A stretch of DNA of 64,000 bases from Paractinoplanes atraurantiacus (GCF_900215205.1 NZ_OBDY01000003.1:323287-387286), one strand, 5' to 3'; counted from the stretch's first letter, positions 1 through 9,251 are shown. The notes: generated by a model not told the origin, from the sequence alone. Numbers and translations: made by a program.

Positions 1-119
1 GACCTCGACTGATGCCATCATCCCGCCAGGAGGAGCGTGGGGTACAGGTGGATGCCAACCGTACGTGGGGATACCCGCAACTGGACCGCGATCTTCCTGT
101 TACGCGGGCCACGCCCTTG

Positions 120-143
120 ATAGGCAGCCAAATGGATGCCTAT
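120..143. promoter_or_regulatory. 7-bp inverted repeat, likely ArsR-type operator
   Basis: ATAGGCA (120-126) and TGCCTAT (137-143) are perfect inverted repeats separated by 10 bases. The dyad covers the first in-frame ATG (132) of the regulator gene that follows. This position suits autoregulation by an ArsR-family protein, which is inferred rather than shown. Confidence 0.6.
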
Positions 144-152
144 TGTGTGGTG

Positions 153-932
153 GTGGATGACGTGTTCAAGGCGCTGGCCGACGCCAGCAGGCGGCGCCTG
201 CTCGACAGCCTCGACGAGCGCGACGGCCAGACCCTGCGAGAGCTGTGCGCCGGCCTTTCCATGGCCCGGCAGTCGGTCAGCAAACACCTGGCCGTGCTCG
301 AGGCCGCCAACCTGGTCACCACGATGCGACGCGGACGCGAGAAGCTCCACTTCCTGAACGCCGAGCCGATCCAGGCCATCAGCGAGCGCTGGATCAGCCG
401 ATACGACCGGGATCGCGTCCTCGCGCTGGCCGACCTCAAGACCGCCCTCGAGGAGGACACAGTGGAACCGTTCGTCTACACCACCTACATCAGGACCACG
501 CCCGACCGCTTGTGGCAGGCCTTGACCGACCCGGCGTTCACCGCCCGCTATTGGGGCGTGACCTTCGAGTCCGACTGGAAGCCCGGCGCGTCGATGACCT
601 GGACCGAGAACGGCAACACCATCCTCGACGCGGAACAGGTGGTGCTGGAGTCCGACGCCGGCCGCCGCCTCTCGTACACCTGGCACACCTTCACCCCGCA
701 GTGGGCGGCCGCCGCCGGCGTCGCCGACGACCTGCTGGCCAAGCTCCGCGACGAGCCCCGCTCCCGGGTCACCTTCGACCTCGAGCCCGCCGGCGACACG
801 GTCAAGCTGACGGTGACCCACGACCGCTTCGACCCGGACAGCACCCTGCGCACGATGATCAGCCAGGGCTGGCCCGCACTGCTCTCCAGCCTCAAGACCC
901 TGCTGGAAACCGGAGAGCCCCTGGCAGGCTGA
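153..932 (+). CDS. ArsR-family HTH regulator fused to SRPBCC (AHSA1/START-like) domain
   Basis: The N-terminal ~90 residues form an ArsR winged helix: FKALADASRRRLLDSL, then the recognition helix region MARQSVSKHLAVLEAANLV. The C-terminal ~150 residues are an AHSA1/SRPBCC-type ligand-binding fold (TTPDRLWQALTDPAFTARYWG, LSYTWHTF, VKLTVTHDRF). Such fusions are known as stand-alone sensors that control themselves or a neighbour. I place the start at GTG 153 because the family usually begins at (M)DDVFKALAD and because the upstream ATG at 132 lies inside the inverted repeat at 120-143. No Shine-Dalgarno sequence is visible, so a leaderless message is possible. Starts at 132, 147 or 150 cannot be excluded. 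The ligand is unknown. Confidence 0.87.
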   Translation: MDDVFKALADASRRRLLDSLDERDGQTLRELCAGLSMARQSVSKHLAVLEAANLVTTMRRGREKLHFLNAEPIQAISERWISRYDRDRVLALADLKTALEEDTVEPFVYTTYIRTTPDRLWQALTDPAFTARYWGVTFESDWKPGASMTWTENGNTILDAEQVVLESDAGRRLSYTWHTFTPQWAAAAGVADDLLAKLRDEPRSRVTFDLEPAGDTVKLTVTHDRFDPDSTLRTMISQGWPALLSSLKTLLETGEPLAG

Positions 933-934
933 AC

Positions 935-1291
935 CTAACCGCGCTCGCGGCCCGGCAGGGGTGCGCCGTGCAGGAACGCCGCGTACGCCTCGCGGGCGTC
1001 GTCGTCGATCTCGGGGCGGATGGTGCTGTAGCGCGTGTCGGCCCGGTCGCGGTGTGGGCCGGAGAGCCAGTACTCCTCGTCGGTCTCGACGTCGTAGAAG
1101 TTGGCGTCGAACATGCCCGGCCAGCGCCGGAGGGTCTTGCCGTGCCAGTAGGCCGTCTTCCAGCTCCGGTTGAACCGCACCCGGCTGATCCAAGCGGGCC
1201 CTTTGTCGGTGTCGTGACCGGTCTTCAACTGTACGAACATCACACGCTCCGCCATGAGGAGCATCGTCCAGCGGATCTCCTCCGGGCGCAT
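935..1291 (-). CDS. Small conserved actinobacterial protein of unknown function
   Basis: The protein has about 118 residues. It has the basic, tryptophan-rich core FVQLKTGHDTDKGPAWISRVRFNRSWKTAYWHGKTLRR, followed by NFYDVETDEEYWLSGPHRDRADTRY and an acidic helix ending in FLHGAPLPGRERG. I recognise this pattern as a conserved hypothetical family of actinobacteria, sometimes mislabelled as an enzyme. No catalytic motif is evident and there is no signal peptide or membrane segment. Internal ATG starts at residues 10 and 13 (1264, 1255) are alternatives. It ends next to the ArsR gene tail and lies 5 bp downstream of the glmS stop, so it may be read from the glmS transcript. Confidence 0.75.
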   Translation of the reverse strand: MRPEEIRWTMLLMAERVMFVQLKTGHDTDKGPAWISRVRFNRSWKTAYWHGKTLRRWPGMFDANFYDVETDEEYWLSGPHRDRADTRYSTIRPEIDDDAREAYAAFLHGAPLPGRERG

Positions 1292-1296
1292 CGCCT

Positions 1297-3114
1297 TTAT
1301 TCGACCGTCACGGACTTGGCCAGGTTGCGGGGCTGGTCCACGTCGTGGCCCCGGGCGGCGGCGATCTCGCAGGCCAGGATCTGCAGGGGGACCGTGGTCA
1401 GCAGCGGGGCCAGCAGGGGCTCGGTGGGCGGGACGGTGATCAGGTCGTCCGCGTACGGGCGGGCCGAGTCGTCGCCGTCCTCGGCGATCACGATGGTGCG
1501 GGCGCCGCGGGCGCGTACCTCCTGGATGTTGGAGACCACCTTGTCGTGCAGGACGCCGCCGGGGGAGGGGAGTACGCAGATCACCGGGGTGGCGTCGTCG
1601 ATCAGGGCGATCGGGCCGTGCTTGAGCTCGCCGGCGGCGAAGCCCTCGGCGTGCATGTAGGCCAGTTCTTTCAGCTTGAGCGCGCCTTCCAGCGCGACCG
1701 GGAAGCCGACGTGCCGGCCGATGAACAGCACCTGCGGGGCCGAGGCCAGGTCACGGGCCAGCTTTCGCACCGGGTCCATCGTCTCCAGCAGGCCGGCCAG
1801 CTGGGACGGGACGGCCAGGAGCCGGCGGGCGGCGGCCGGGTCGGCGGCCGGTGCGAGTTGCAGGGCGACCAGGTAGCAGGCGGCCAGTTGAGTCAGGAAC
1901 GCTTTCGTGGACGCGACCGCGATCTCCGGCCCGCCGTGCGTGTAGACGACGGCGTCCGACTCGCGGGCGATCGTCGAGCCGTTGGTGTTGCAGATCGCCA
2001 GCACCCGGGCGCCCTGCGCGCGGGCGTGACGCAGCGCCATCAGCGTGTCCATGGTCTCCCCGGACTGGCTGATCGCGATCACCAGCGTGGAGCGGTCCAG
2101 GATGGGGTCGCGGTAGCGGAACTCCGACGCGAGCTCGGCCTCGCACGGGATCCGCGCCCACTGCTCGATCGCGTATTTGGCCACCATTGCCGAGTGATAG
2201 GCGGTGCCGCAGGCGACGATGACGACCTTTTCGACGTCGCGCAGGTCCAGGTCGCCGAGGTCCAGGTCGACACCGCCGTCCTCGCGGAGCCGGCTGCGCA
2301 GCGTGTCGGCCACGGCCTGCGGCTGCTCGGCGATCTCCTTGAGCATGAAGTAGTCGTGTCCGCCCTTCTCGGCGGCGGACAGGTCCCAGTCGATGCGGTA
2401 GTCGGTGCCCTGCACAGCCGTACCGTCGAAGTCGGTGATCTCGATGGCGCCCGGGGTGATCAGGACGACCTGGTCCTGGCCGAGCTCGATCGCGTCGCGG
2501 GTGTGCTCGATGAACGCCGACACGTCGCTGGCCAGGAAGTTCTCGCCCTGGCCGCGGCCGACCACGAGCGGCGAGTTGCGGCGGGCGCCGACCACCGCGC
2601 CGGGCGTGTCCGCGTCCACCGCGAGGAGCGTGAACGCGCCCTCCAGCTGCCGGGAGACCCGTCGCATGGCTTCGGCCAGGGCTTGCGGTCCGGTCACGCC
2701 TTCTTGACGTACGGCGGCAAGCGCCCCCGACAGCAGATGCGCCGCCACTTCGGTGTCGGTCTCGCTGACGAGGGTGACGGACAGAGATGCCCGCAGCCGG
2801 GCGAAGTTCTCGATGATGCCGTTGTGGATGACCGCGACCCGGCCCGCGACGTGCGGGTGGGCGTTGCGGTCGGTCGGGCCGCCGTGCGTGGCCCAGCGGG
2901 TGTGCCCGATGCCGGTCGGCCCGTCGGAGAAGCCCTCGGCCAGGGCCTTCTCCAGGTGGACGAGCTTGCCCGCCCGCTTCTCGGTCCACAGCAGGCCCTC
3001 GTCGAGGACGGCCACGCCGGCCGAGTCGTAGCCGCGGTACTCCAGGCGCCGCAGGCCGTCCATCACGATTTCCAAGGCCGGCCGCTCGCCGGCGTATCCC
3101 ACGATTCCGCACAT
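1297..3114 (-). CDS. glmS: Glutamine--fructose-6-phosphate aminotransferase (isomerizing)
   Basis: This enzyme makes glucosamine-6-phosphate from fructose-6-phosphate and glutamine, the entry step to UDP-GlcNAc for peptidoglycan and other amino-sugar polymers; it is cytosolic. The 605-residue length is normal for the family. MCGIVGYAG gives the N-terminal nucleophile Cys2 of the class II glutamine amidotransferase domain (about residues 2-220, with RRLEYRGYDSAG and GHTRWATHG). Two SIS sugar-isomerase domains follow (VACGTAYHSAMVAKY, AISQSGETMDTL, LKLKELAYMHAEGF), and the canonical C-terminus DVDQPRNLAKSVTVE is present. All key motifs are intact. Upstream on the same strand is the NodB/GT2 fusion, which would consume an amino-sugar nucleotide, so the pairing is functionally suggestive. 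Confidence 0.98.
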   Translation of the reverse strand: MCGIVGYAGERPALEIVMDGLRRLEYRGYDSAGVAVLDEGLLWTEKRAGKLVHLEKALAEGFSDGPTGIGHTRWATHGGPTDRNAHPHVAGRVAVIHNGIIENFARLRASLSVTLVSETDTEVAAHLLSGALAAVRQEGVTGPQALAEAMRRVSRQLEGAFTLLAVDADTPGAVVGARRNSPLVVGRGQGENFLASDVSAFIEHTRDAIELGQDQVVLITPGAIEITDFDGTAVQGTDYRIDWDLSAAEKGGHDYFMLKEIAEQPQAVADTLRSRLREDGGVDLDLGDLDLRDVEKVVIVACGTAYHSAMVAKYAIEQWARIPCEAELASEFRYRDPILDRSTLVIAISQSGETMDTLMALRHARAQGARVLAICNTNGSTIARESDAVVYTHGGPEIAVASTKAFLTQLAACYLVALQLAPAADPAAARRLLAVPSQLAGLLETMDPVRKLARDLASAPQVLFIGRHVGFPVALEGALKLKELAYMHAEGFAAGELKHGPIALIDDATPVICVLPSPGGVLHDKVVSNIQEVRARGARTIVIAEDGDDSARPYADDLITVPPTEPLLAPLLTTVPLQILACEIAAARGHDVDQPRNLAKSVTVE

Positions 3115-3159
3115 GTCAGCGACGGTAGAAAGGCAGCCTGTGCGGATTCCATGCGCTCG

Positions 3160-5331
3160 CTATGAAGCTCGCGTGCCGTCTCCGGTCGGCAGTTGCTGGC
3201 CCATCAGCGCGTTCAGGCCGCCGGTGCGGCGCAGCTTCTGCCAGCCGAGCCGGATGCCGCGGATCGCCGACAGCATCGACTGGATCAGCACCAGGTACAT
3301 GAGCTGGCGGTAGACGAACTGCTGCAACGGCATTCGCCACAGTGGGCGCATCGACTCCTTGTCCAGCCGGAAGGCGTACATCGTGCTCAGCAGTTGCAGG
3401 AGAAGCACGCCGAGCCAGGCCGCCACCGTGAGCAGCGGCTCCAGGAAGATCAGGCCGTAGATCAGGAACACGTCGATGAGTGGCGACAGCAGCGGCATCA
3501 GGGTCTGGAACAGGGCCAGGTTGAGCAGGCCGCGCCGGCCGAACTTGCCGCCCGGTCCGCGTTCGAACAGCGCCCGGCGGTGTTTCCACATCGCCTGCAT
3601 GGTGCCGTAGCTCCAGCGGTAGCGCTGCTTCCACAGCTGCGCCATGGTCGACGGCGCCTCGGTCCAGGCCCGCGAACGGTCCTCGTAGACCACCCGCCAC
3701 CCGGCCCGGATGATCGCGATGGTCAGGTCGGTGTCCTCGGCCAGGGTGTCCTCGCTCAGGCCGTTGACCTGTTCCAGTGCCGCGCGCCGGAAGGCGCCGA
3801 TGGCGCCGGGCACGGTGGCCATGCAGTGCATGACGTCGTACGCGCGGCGGTCGATGCTGAAGCCGACCACGTATTCGATGTGCTGCCAGAGCGGGATCAT
3901 GCCCTTGCGGTTGGCCACCTTGGCATTGCCGGCGACCGCGCCGATGCCCTCGTTCGCGAACGGCTGCACCAGCAGGGCCACGGTCTCGGGCTCGAAGACC
4001 GTGTCGCCGTCCATCATCACGACGACTTCGGTGTCGGCGTGCGCGATGCCGTTGTTGAGCGCGGCCGACTTGCCGCCGTTGGGTTGCCGCACCACGGTGA
4101 CGTTCGGATGGCCCAGCGCCTCGGCGATCTCGGCGGTGCCGTCGGTCGAGCCGTCGTCGATCACGATGATCCTGATCGGGTGCGTGCTCCGCACCAGCGA
4201 GGCCAGCGTGTCGGCGATCATCTCCTTCTCGTTGTAGGCCGGGACGAGAACGGTCACGGGTTTCTCGTACGCCGGACCCCAGCCCTTGACGTTCTTGGTG
4301 AACCGCCGGGCGTGCTTGCGGGCGAGGCCGAGCATCAACAGCAGCCGCAGAATCATGAGCACGCCCAGCACCAGCAGCAACGTGGCGAACCAGTCGGTGA
4401 TCTTCTGGGCGACCTGGACGGCGCCGACGATGCCGAGCCCGTAGATCCGCTCGTCGGTGGTGGCCTTCGGGTTGACCGTCGACATGCCGGTCAGCGCCTT
4501 GATCGTGGTGAAGGAGTAACCCTCGTTCTTGAGGTACGGGATGACCGACTCGAGCGCGGTCGCCGTCTTCGACCGATCGCCGCCGCCGTCGTGGAAGAGC
4601 AGGATCGCGCCCGCGTTGTCGTCGGGCAGCACGGCGTCGATGATGTCCTGGGTCGTGGTGTCCGGCTCCCAGTCCCGGCTGTCCAGGTTGTTGACGACCG
4701 TCAGGTAGCCCTTCTCGCCCATCTCGGCCATCACCGACCAGGTCGGGTTGTCCAGGGCGGCCACCGTCGACGAATAGGGCGGCCGGAAGATCACGCTGGA
4801 GACGTTGGTCGCGCCGGCCAGCGCGAACTGCGTCTCCGACATCTCGACGTCCTGCCGCCAGGCCGACTTGCCGGACATCTCGGGGTGGGTGAACGTGTGG
4901 ATGCCGATCTCGTGCCCGGCGTCCTTGACCTGCTTCGACACCGACGGATAGCGGCTGATCTCGGAGCCGATCTGGAAGAAGACACCCGGCACGTCGTACT
5001 CGTCGAGGACCTTCAGGATCTCCGGGGTGTACTCCGGGCTCGGCCCGTCGTCGAAGGTCAGCACGATCTTGTTGTCCGGCACGGTCACCGTGGTCGTGGT
5101 GGTGCCGTCGGTCTGGATGATCGGCCCGCCGTTGAGCGCCGCGTCCGGCACTTCGTCGGTCTCGGAGGTGGACTCGGCCGCGCCGTCCTGGGTGAACTCG
5201 CCCGTCACGAGCCCGTTCACGAGAAGGATGCTGGCGAACAGGCCCAGCAGCACGACGAGCAGGATCCAGCGCGGCTGCGGCACGCGAAGGCGCCGTGACC
5301 TGGGCGTCTCCTTGACTGTTTCGACGGACAC
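3160..5331 (-). CDS. Membrane fusion of NodB polysaccharide deacetylase and family 2 glycosyltransferase
   Basis: This is a 723-residue protein with a GTG start. A signal-anchor helix (about 21-41) precedes a NodB domain with TFDDGP (92-97), the metal-binding HTFTHP (145-150), RPPYSS (183-188) and LFHDGG (245-250). A membrane helix (about 314-335) leads to a processive GT2 domain: PAYNEKEMI, DDGSTDGT, DGD (440-442), EDTD (531-534) and QRYRW (568-572). Several C-terminal membrane spans (about 600-690) follow. This order resembles enzymes that polymerise a beta-linked GlcNAc-type polymer in the cytosol and de-N-acetylate it outside. The actual product (poly-GlcNAc-like, chitin-like or other) is inferred. 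The gene is divergent from the GH18-like lipoprotein gene, with only 55 bp between the two starts. Confidence 0.93.
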   Translation of the reverse strand: MSVETVKETPRSRRLRVPQPRWILLVVLLGLFASILLVNGLVTGEFTQDGAAESTSETDEVPDAALNGGPIIQTDGTTTTTVTVPDNKIVLTFDDGPSPEYTPEILKVLDEYDVPGVFFQIGSEISRYPSVSKQVKDAGHEIGIHTFTHPEMSGKSAWRQDVEMSETQFALAGATNVSSVIFRPPYSSTVAALDNPTWSVMAEMGEKGYLTVVNNLDSRDWEPDTTTQDIIDAVLPDDNAGAILLFHDGGGDRSKTATALESVIPYLKNEGYSFTTIKALTGMSTVNPKATTDERIYGLGIVGAVQVAQKITDWFATLLLVLGVLMILRLLLMLGLARKHARRFTKNVKGWGPAYEKPVTVLVPAYNEKEMIADTLASLVRSTHPIRIIVIDDGSTDGTAEIAEALGHPNVTVVRQPNGGKSAALNNGIAHADTEVVVMMDGDTVFEPETVALLVQPFANEGIGAVAGNAKVANRKGMIPLWQHIEYVVGFSIDRRAYDVMHCMATVPGAIGAFRRAALEQVNGLSEDTLAEDTDLTIAIIRAGWRVVYEDRSRAWTEAPSTMAQLWKQRYRWSYGTMQAMWKHRRALFERGPGGKFGRRGLLNLALFQTLMPLLSPLIDVFLIYGLIFLEPLLTVAAWLGVLLLQLLSTMYAFRLDKESMRPLWRMPLQQFVYRQLMYLVLIQSMLSAIRGIRLGWQKLRRTGGLNALMGQQLPTGDGTRAS

Positions 5332-5386
5332 GACTCAGCGTACGGTTTTGGTCTTTTGCGTATCTGTGGAATGGGATAGTTCGGGA

Positions 5387-6367
5387 GTGCTCGCCCGAAT
5401 CGCTGTGGTCGCTCTCGTGTTCGCCGCGGCGGCCTGCTCATCGTCCTCGTCCACCTCATCGGAGCCGTCCGCCTCGGCCTCCTCGGCCGGCGCCCCGCCC
5501 GCGGTGGCCCCGTACGTCGACATCGTGAGCGGCACGGCCGACATCAGCGCGATCGCCTCGGCCACCGGCCAGAAGGACTACACGCTGGCCTTCATCCTGG
5601 CCGACAGTTCGGGCGGTTGTACGGCGACGTGGGGCGGCAAGACGGCCCTGGACGACAGCACGATCGCGGCCGAGATCGCCAAGTTCACGGCGCTCGGCGG
5701 CACCCCGATCGTCGCCACGGGCGGCGCGTCCGGTACGTATCTGGAGACGGCCTGCACCTCGGCCGACGACCTGGCCGCCCAGTACGAGGCGGCGCTGGAC
5801 CAGGCCGGCAGCAACTTCCTGGACGTCGACATCGAGCAGACGGTCACCCCGGCCACTGTCGTGTCGGCCCTGAGCAAGCTCCAGGCGGCCCGCGGCACGT
5901 CGATCACCCTGACGGTCCCGGTCGGCGGCACCGTCCTCGGCCTGACCGACGCCAGCATCGCGCTGCTCACGGCGGCCGAGGCGGCCGGCCTGGACGTCAC
6001 GATCAACGCGATGACCATGAACTTCGACGGTGGTACGGCCGACTGGGGCACCGCGATGACCACGGCCACGGAAGCGGTGAAGGCCGACGTGGCCGCCGTC
6101 TGGTCCGGCAAGAGCGACACCGAGATCTACGGCATGCTCGGCGTGACCCCGATGATCGGCGTCAACGACTCCTACGCCACCACCACCGTCGCCAACGCCA
6201 CCACGCTGCGCGACTGGGCCGAGGACAAGGGCTTGGCTTTCGTACGCTTCTGGTCCGTCAACCGGGACAACAACGGCTGCACCGACGGCACGGTCAGCGC
6301 CACCTGCTCCGGCATCGCACAGACCGAGTACGCCTTCACCAGCCTGTTCGCCGAGTTCACGACCTGA
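5387..6367 (+). CDS. GH18/chitinase-like lipoprotein
   Basis: The predicted lipoprotein has 326 residues and starts at GTG 5387. The signal region VLARIAVVALVFAAAAC carries a lipobox cysteine, followed by a Ser/Thr/Ala-rich linker. The fold resembles actinobacterial GH18 chitinase-like domains: YVDIVSGTADISAIASATG, FLDVDIEQ (matching the DxDxE catalytic strand), INAMTMNFDGGTADWG, VTPMIGVND and FVRFWSVNRDNNGC. The glutamate in DVDIE is the likely acid/base. It would act outside the cell on chitin-like or GlcNAc polymers. It is divergently transcribed from the NodB/GT2 gene, so a role in trimming or degrading that polymer is plausible but unproven. Its last 11 bp overlap the end of the converging GGDEF/EAL gene. 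Confidence 0.82.
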   Translation: MLARIAVVALVFAAAACSSSSSTSSEPSASASSAGAPPAVAPYVDIVSGTADISAIASATGQKDYTLAFILADSSGGCTATWGGKTALDDSTIAAEIAKFTALGGTPIVATGGASGTYLETACTSADDLAAQYEAALDQAGSNFLDVDIEQTVTPATVVSALSKLQAARGTSITLTVPVGGTVLGLTDASIALLTAAEAAGLDVTINAMTMNFDGGTADWGTAMTTATEAVKADVAAVWSGKSDTEIYGMLGVTPMIGVNDSYATTTVANATTLRDWAEDKGLAFVRFWSVNRDNNGCTDGTVSATCSGIAQTEYAFTSLFAEFTT

Positions 6368-8981
6368 CCGCGGTGGCGCCGAGGCGGGCGCGCAGGTCGG
6401 CCGCGCTCATCGGGCGGGCGAAGTGGAACCCCTGGGCCCGCTCGTAGCCGAGCCGGGTCATCAGGGCCGCCTGCTCCGCCGTCTCCACGCCCTCGGCCAC
6501 CGTCTGCAGCCCGAACGCCCGCGCCATCTGGGCCACCGCGCGGGCGATCGCGTCCGAGCCGCCGTCCGGCACGAACGAGCGGTCCAGCTTGATCTGGTGC
6601 ACCGGGCAGGTGGCGAGCAGGCTGAGCGTGGACGCGCCGGTCCCGAAATCGTCGAGGGACAGCCGCACGCCCAGATCCCGCAGGCCCTGAAGGTTCTCGG
6701 TCGTCGCGCCACCGCCGACCGCCACCGACTCGGTGATCTCCACGGTCAGCCGGCGCGCCGGGAGTCCGCTCTCGCGCAGCGCCGCCTCCACCACGGCCGG
6801 AAAGCCGGCCTCGCGCAGCTGCCGGGCCGACACGTTCACCGACACCGTCAGCTCGCCCGGCCAGGTCGCCGCCTCGCGCGTCGCGGCGCGGAGCACCCGG
6901 ACGCCGAGCGGAACGATCAGGCCGGTCTGTTCGGCGGTGTCGATGAAGGCACCCGGGCCGAGCAGACCGTCGACCGGGTGCTGCCAGCGGACCAGCGCCT
7001 CGGCACCGGTGATCCGGCCCTCCGGCAGCGTCACCACCGGCTGGAAGTGCACCACCAACTGGTCCTCGATGATGGCCGTGCGCAGCGCGGCGGCCTGGCG
7101 GCTGCGCTCGGCGCCGCGGGCCTCCATCTCCGGCCGGTACCGCTCGTAGCCGCCCTCGCCGCGGCCCTTCGCCTCGTACATCGCGATGTCCGCCTGGCGC
7201 AGCAGGTCGCCGGCGTCGTCGCCGGCATGGCCGTCGACCACGCCGAAGCTGGCCCGCGCGGTCAGCGGCTGGCGGTCGACGAGGGCCGGCTCGAGCAGGG
7301 CGGCCGCGATCCGGACGAGCATCCGTTCCACGTCCTCGCCGGCGACGCCCTCGAAGAGGATGGCGAACTCGTCACCGCCCAGCCGGGCGACCGTGTCCAC
7401 CGGCCGCACGCTGGCCCGCATCCGCTCGGCCACGTGCACCAGCAGCGCGTCGCCGGTCGCGTGCCCGAGCGTGTCGTTGACGGTCTTGAAGTCGTCGAGG
7501 TCGACCAGAACGATGCTGAACCGCTCGTCCGGGCCGGCGCGGCGGATCGCGGCGGTGACCCGCTCGTGGAACAGCGCCCGGTTGGCCAGGCCGGTCAGCA
7601 TGTCGTGCGAGGCCTCGTAGCTCAGCCGGTCCTGGACCTGCCGTGTCTCCGTGATGTCGCGGGCGTTGCTGACGATGCCGCCCACGCTGGGCTCGCCGGT
7701 CAGGTTCGCGCTGATGATCTCGAGCCAGCGGTACGTGCCGTCGTCGTGCCGCAGGCGGGCCTGATAGGTGGTCGTGGTGCCGGGCGTCGCGGTCACCGTC
7801 GCGATCCGCTCGGTCACCGCGGCCAGGTCGTCCGGGTGCACCCACGCCATCATGTCGGTGCCGATCATGCCGGCGGGATCCGCGCCGAGCACCCCGCGCG
7901 CGGCCGGGCTGACGTAGGTCAGCGCGCCGCCCGGCTCGGCGATGGTGACCATGTCGGTGGAGTTCTGTACCAGCCGCCGGAACCGTTCCTCCTGCACGCC
8001 GATGCGGGCGAGCAGGGTGTCGTTCTGCCGGAAGGCGATCAGCTGGCGGATGACCACCAGCGCGGTCAGCACGACCGCGACACTGTCGATCAGCAGGCCG
8101 TCCCCGGTGCCCCGGACGTTGTTGATGACGACCATGGCGTCGACGGCCGCGATCGCCATGTACGGCATGAGGCTGTAGCCACGCCGGACACGCCGCTCCC
8201 GTGCGCCGGCCGCGGTGTCCACCACCTGCACCCGGGCGCCGGCCGCGGCGGCGTAGGCGGCGAACGGAAGCACCAGGAGCAGCAGGTTGCCGCTGGGCTG
8301 GTGCGGGTGCAGGAAGCTGATCGCCGAACCGAGACCGCCGATCAGGCCCGACGCGCCGATCCAGTAGAGCCCACGCCGGGCGAACGACTCGACCCCGGCC
8401 AGCACGACCTTCGCGGCCAGGTGGACGCCGTTGAGGCCGGCGCCCATGATGACGGCGGCGGCGAGCACCCGGGGCAGGGTGACCCGGCCGTCGGCGAACT
8501 GGGCGGCCGCGGCGAAGTGCCAGATCAGCAGCCCCGCGGCGGCCGACAGGGTGCCGAGATCGAGCCAGACACCCACCATGCGGTCGCGGGCGCTGAGCGG
8601 CAGGCCGACCAGCGGCCAGGTGAGCACGGCGCCGGCCAGAACGTGCAGGACCACCGAAGCCGGCAGCAACCAGCCGGCGAGGCCGATCTCGGACAGGACG
8701 CGCAGCGCGACGACGCCGACGAACAGCGAGATGCCGATCGTCATCGTGCGCCAGTAACGCCGCACCACCGGAGCGGACTCCGGATCGGTCCGCGCCCGCC
8801 GGCAGAGCAGGAGGGTGGGGACGATGACCGCGATCACCAGGAGCCAGTTCACCGGAGCCGGCCACAGCGGGCCGGTGTGCTCCTGGAGCAGGAACGCTGC
8901 CACATTGACGATCAACAATGCGGTGACGGCCTGGAACGCGCGATCGGCGAAGAGCGGCGGGCGGCCGGGCGTGTCGAGCAC
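6357..8981 (-). CDS. Membrane-bound PAS-GGDEF-EAL c-di-GMP signalling protein
   Basis: This 874-residue protein has about ten predicted membrane helices (residues ~15-320). A PAS domain follows (~335-450; RLVQNSTDMVTIAEPGGALTYVSPAARGVLG, with a PAC-like RWLEI). The GGDEF domain has an intact RLGGDEFAIL (GGDEF 535-539), and its inhibitory I-site RPVD (526-529) sits exactly five residues upstream. The EAL domain has EAL at 661-663 (GAEALVRWQHP), NVSARQL, DDFGTGASTLSLL and KLDRSFV. Both catalytic halves look competent, so it could make and degrade c-di-GMP according to a membrane or PAS signal. The neighbourhood (NodB/GT2 synthase, GH18) suggests control of an exopolysaccharide. That link is inference. 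Confidence 0.95.
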   Translation of the reverse strand: MLDTPGRPPLFADRAFQAVTALLIVNVAAFLLQEHTGPLWPAPVNWLLVIAVIVPTLLLCRRARTDPESAPVVRRYWRTMTIGISLFVGVVALRVLSEIGLAGWLLPASVVLHVLAGAVLTWPLVGLPLSARDRMVGVWLDLGTLSAAAGLLIWHFAAAAQFADGRVTLPRVLAAAVIMGAGLNGVHLAAKVVLAGVESFARRGLYWIGASGLIGGLGSAISFLHPHQPSGNLLLLVLPFAAYAAAAGARVQVVDTAAGARERRVRRGYSLMPYMAIAAVDAMVVINNVRGTGDGLLIDSVAVVLTALVVIRQLIAFRQNDTLLARIGVQEERFRRLVQNSTDMVTIAEPGGALTYVSPAARGVLGADPAGMIGTDMMAWVHPDDLAAVTERIATVTATPGTTTTYQARLRHDDGTYRWLEIISANLTGEPSVGGIVSNARDITETRQVQDRLSYEASHDMLTGLANRALFHERVTAAIRRAGPDERFSIVLVDLDDFKTVNDTLGHATGDALLVHVAERMRASVRPVDTVARLGGDEFAILFEGVAGEDVERMLVRIAAALLEPALVDRQPLTARASFGVVDGHAGDDAGDLLRQADIAMYEAKGRGEGGYERYRPEMEARGAERSRQAAALRTAIIEDQLVVHFQPVVTLPEGRITGAEALVRWQHPVDGLLGPGAFIDTAEQTGLIVPLGVRVLRAATREAATWPGELTVSVNVSARQLREAGFPAVVEAALRESGLPARRLTVEITESVAVGGGATTENLQGLRDLGVRLSLDDFGTGASTLSLLATCPVHQIKLDRSFVPDGGSDAIARAVAQMARAFGLQTVAEGVETAEQAALMTRLGYERAQGFHFARPMSAADLRARLGATAVRS

Positions 8982-9029
8982 GTCCTCTCATCGACACGGC
9001 GGTGGCCGAGGTGAGCGATGTTCGGCGAC

Positions 9030-9251
9030 TCAGCTGGAGCTGCTCGACGAGGAAGACGTCGAAACGGTGGCCTTCGTCGACAGCCCGGAGTCGGCGGCCT
9101 GGATGACACTGGCGCCCACGACCGCCATGTAAACGGTCGCGAAAAGGGCCAGGAAAAAGCCGAGAACGGCGACCAATCGCTTTCGGCGGCCGGTGGAATC
9201 CACGAATACCTGGGTGGTGGTTTCGGCGGGAACGACAGCGGAACGAATCAT
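9030..9251 (-). CDS. Small single-pass membrane protein, unknown function
   Basis: This is a 73-residue product from ATG 9251; a TTG two codons upstream is an alternative. It has a polar N-terminus (VVPAETTTQVFVDSTGRRKRL), one strong membrane helix (VAVLGFFLALFATVYMAVVGASVI) and a tail ending in eight serines. The arginine/lysine cluster before the helix predicts a cytosolic N-terminus and an exported serine-rich tail. I do not recognise the family. The gene stands alone on its strand between the c-di-GMP protein and the VWA genes. Codon composition is typical of the window, which is the main reason for calling it real. Confidence 0.5.
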   Translation of the reverse strand: MIRSAVVPAETTTQVFVDSTGRRKRLVAVLGFFLALFATVYMAVVGASVIQAADSGLSTKATVSTSSSSSSSS

